Source: Actinoplanes sp. KI2
GTDB taxonomy: Bacteria; Actinomycetota; Actinomycetes; Mycobacteriales; Micromonosporaceae
Assembly (NCBI RefSeq): GCF_025630775.1
Contig: NZ_JAOSZE010000025.1
Location: 62,001 to 126,000, forward strand
Direction: 5' to 3'
DNA: 64,000 nucleotides
Within the stretch, counting starts at the first letter, position 1. Each line of letters begins with the position of its first letter. The notes under the pieces are model-generated. The model saw only the letters and a program-made list of their open reading frames with translations, searched no databases and had not been told where the DNA came from. Positions 62,836 to 64,000 of the stretch are shown one piece after another. The translations under genes were made by a program, and so were the position numbers.

Positions 62836-64000
62836 ATGGCGTCGGGTGGCAGTCCGTGGCGCGGCTATGCGCTGGCCGCCATCGTGCTGGTCGTCGTGCT
62901 CGCCACCAGCAACGTCTGGAACCCGTGGCCGCAGGTCTGGGCCTGGATCAACACGAGCGAGCCGATCGCCGCCGGCGTGGCGCAGTGGCAGACCCGGATC
63001 GGCGGCAGCCCGCAGGACGTCACCATCGCCGGCGACGCGGTGATCGTCGAGTACCGCACCTCGGTCGAGGCGTACGGGCTCGGTGCGGGCGTCAAGCTGT
63101 GGGGCAACAGCGCCGACTGGGCGGCCGTGGCCGGCGAGGGCACCGACGCCGTGGTGGTCACCGGCCGGCTGCTCACCAAGGGCTACCAGGTGCTCGACCC
63201 GCACACCGGGGTCGCCAAGCGGACCGACGACCAGGCCACCGCGGTCTGGGCGTACCGCACCGGCATCCTCGACCTGCGCTGCGCCAAGGGCGGCGACTGC
63301 GAGCTCACCGCCTGGGACACCAAGGGCAACGCCCGCTGGCGGGTCAGCACCGGCGGGATCGGCTGGGTGCTCGACGCCGGCAACCCGGACCTGCCGGACA
63401 CCAACCCGATCAGCGCCGACGGCATCGACGACAACGTGGCCGGCCCGCGCGCGATGCCCGACCTGATCGGCCTGCCCGATGACCACCAGATCCGCGTGAT
63501 CGACACGGCCAACGGCAAGCTGGTGCAGACCGCGCAGCCCGCCGACGGCCAGCGGGTCGCCGTCGCCGGCGGCCGGGTGCTCACGGTGACCGGCACGGCC
63601 GGCGACGGCACCTGCTACTTCGGCGTGGTCGCCACCGATCCACCGGGCAACGGCGTGGTCTGGCACCGGGACGGGCTCAACCTGCGGACCGCCGCCAACG
63701 GCTCGAGCTGCAAGCAGGACCGCGACCCGGCCGGCGGCGAGGACGTGGTGCTCGGCGTCGACCCGGTCGGGCGGCAGGAGCTGATCGCGGCGCACGACGG
63801 ACGGGTGCTCTGGCACGGCGCCAAGGGCGAGGAGGTGCTCGCGGTCGACGACGCGTACGCGGTGATCCGCAGCGCCGACAAGGCCACCCTGCACGGCTTC
63901 TCGATGGCCACCGGCCGGACCGCGTGGAACCGGCCGGCCACCGCCGGTACGTCCGCCGCGCTGACCCCGCGCGCCGTGATCATCGTCACGTCGAAGCCGG
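62836..64000 (+). CDS. Membrane-anchored PQQ-like beta-propeller protein, cut by the window end
   Basis: 388 codons to the edge. One N-terminal helix (GYALAAIVLVVVLATSNVW) is followed by a propeller whose blades read ELTAWDTKGNARWRVSTGG, HDGRVLWHGAKGEEVLAVDD and LHGFSMATGRTAWNRPA. Pairs of Cys occur (LRCAKGGDC). It resembles the protein at 37.1-39.0 kb without the repeat head. A -10-like TAGGTT (62823-62828) ends 7 nt before ATG 62836, so it is probably leaderless. Confidence 0.75.
   Translation, partial: MASGGSPWRGYALAAIVLVVVLATSNVWNPWPQVWAWINTSEPIAAGVAQWQTRIGGSPQDVTIAGDAVIVEYRTSVEAYGLGAGVKLWGNSADWAAVAGEGTDAVVVTGRLLTKGYQVLDPHTGVAKRTDDQATAVWAYRTGILDLRCAKGGDCELTAWDTKGNARWRVSTGGIGWVLDAGNPDLPDTNPISADGIDDNVAGPRAMPDLIGLPDDHQIRVIDTANGKLVQTAQPADGQRVAVAGGRVLTVTGTAGDGTCYFGVVATDPPGNGVVWHRDGLNLRTAANGSSCKQDRDPAGGEDVVLGVDPVGRQELIAAHDGRVLWHGAKGEEVLAVDDAYAVIRSADKATLHGFSMATGRTAWNRPATAGTSAALTPRAVIIVTSKP

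Overview
The window is a high-GC actinobacterial chromosome segment. Mycothiol synthase, a GlnR-type regulator, a solitary groEL with CIRCE boxes, SARP/AfsR regulators, many GTG/TTG starts and several probable leaderless promoters together suggest a filamentous actinomycete, most likely Micromonosporaceae (Actinoplanes-like). The genus is an inference from gene style only. I see no phage, insertion sequence, CRISPR array, rRNA or biosynthetic cluster. Most of it is ordinary housekeeping and accessory metabolism.

Layout. 1-3.2 kb: mshD (cut by the window edge), glnR, a repeat-rich intergenic stretch and a membrane protein. 3.2-5.6 kb: an LmeA-like lipid-binding protein, then a sulfur operon (Cys-rich leader peptide with attenuator-like folds, sseA sulfurtransferase, sseC/DUF1416) closed by a strong terminator. 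5.6-13 kb: AI-2E permease, stand-alone GroES-like protein, PrsW protease, FUSC protein, HD hydrolase, DUF4031 protein and glpD. 13.1-15 kb: solitary groEL with two CIRCE operators. 15-19.3 kb: membrane protein, two GNAT genes, and thrC under a SAM-I riboswitch. 19.4-25.7 kb: an ABC permease coupled to a rare secreted-hydrolase/ABC-ATPase fusion, a CDC48-like AAA ATPase and a DUF3263 protein.

25.8-30 kb: amino-sugar catabolism. A DeoR-type repressor is divergent from a SIS-domain isomerase/deaminase, a ROK kinase (nagK) and nagA. Between the SIS gene and nagK sit two perfect 89-bp tandem copies of a 30-residue mini-cistron. Each copy is chained to its neighbours by GTGA stop/start overlaps and carries its own Shine-Dalgarno near its end. 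A diverged third copy sits at 40.0 kb, again fused to the stop codon of the gene before it. This is the best candidate in the window for something undescribed.

30-45.9 kb: PAP2 phosphatase and secreted serine protease, DUF4032 protein, RCK-type membrane protein, small secreted protein, tRNA-Thr(TGT), MsiK-type sugar ABC ATPase, PQQ-propeller membrane protein, a TetR/SnoaL-like divergent pair with two palindromic operators in the promoter, GNAT, LtrA, then rlmB, cysS and fumC. 45.9-57.4 kb: four tandem paralogous AfsR-like regulators (SARP wHTH-BTAD-NB-ARC-TPR), each overlapping the next by 4 nt and the last overlapping fumC. 57.4-64 kb: a hairpin-rich intergenic region, a lipoprotein, and an apparent operon hpd - RDD - RDD - hisC/pat divergent from an AsnC/Lrp regulator, consistent with tyrosine/phenylpyruvate metabolism. 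A second PQQ-propeller protein runs off the right edge.
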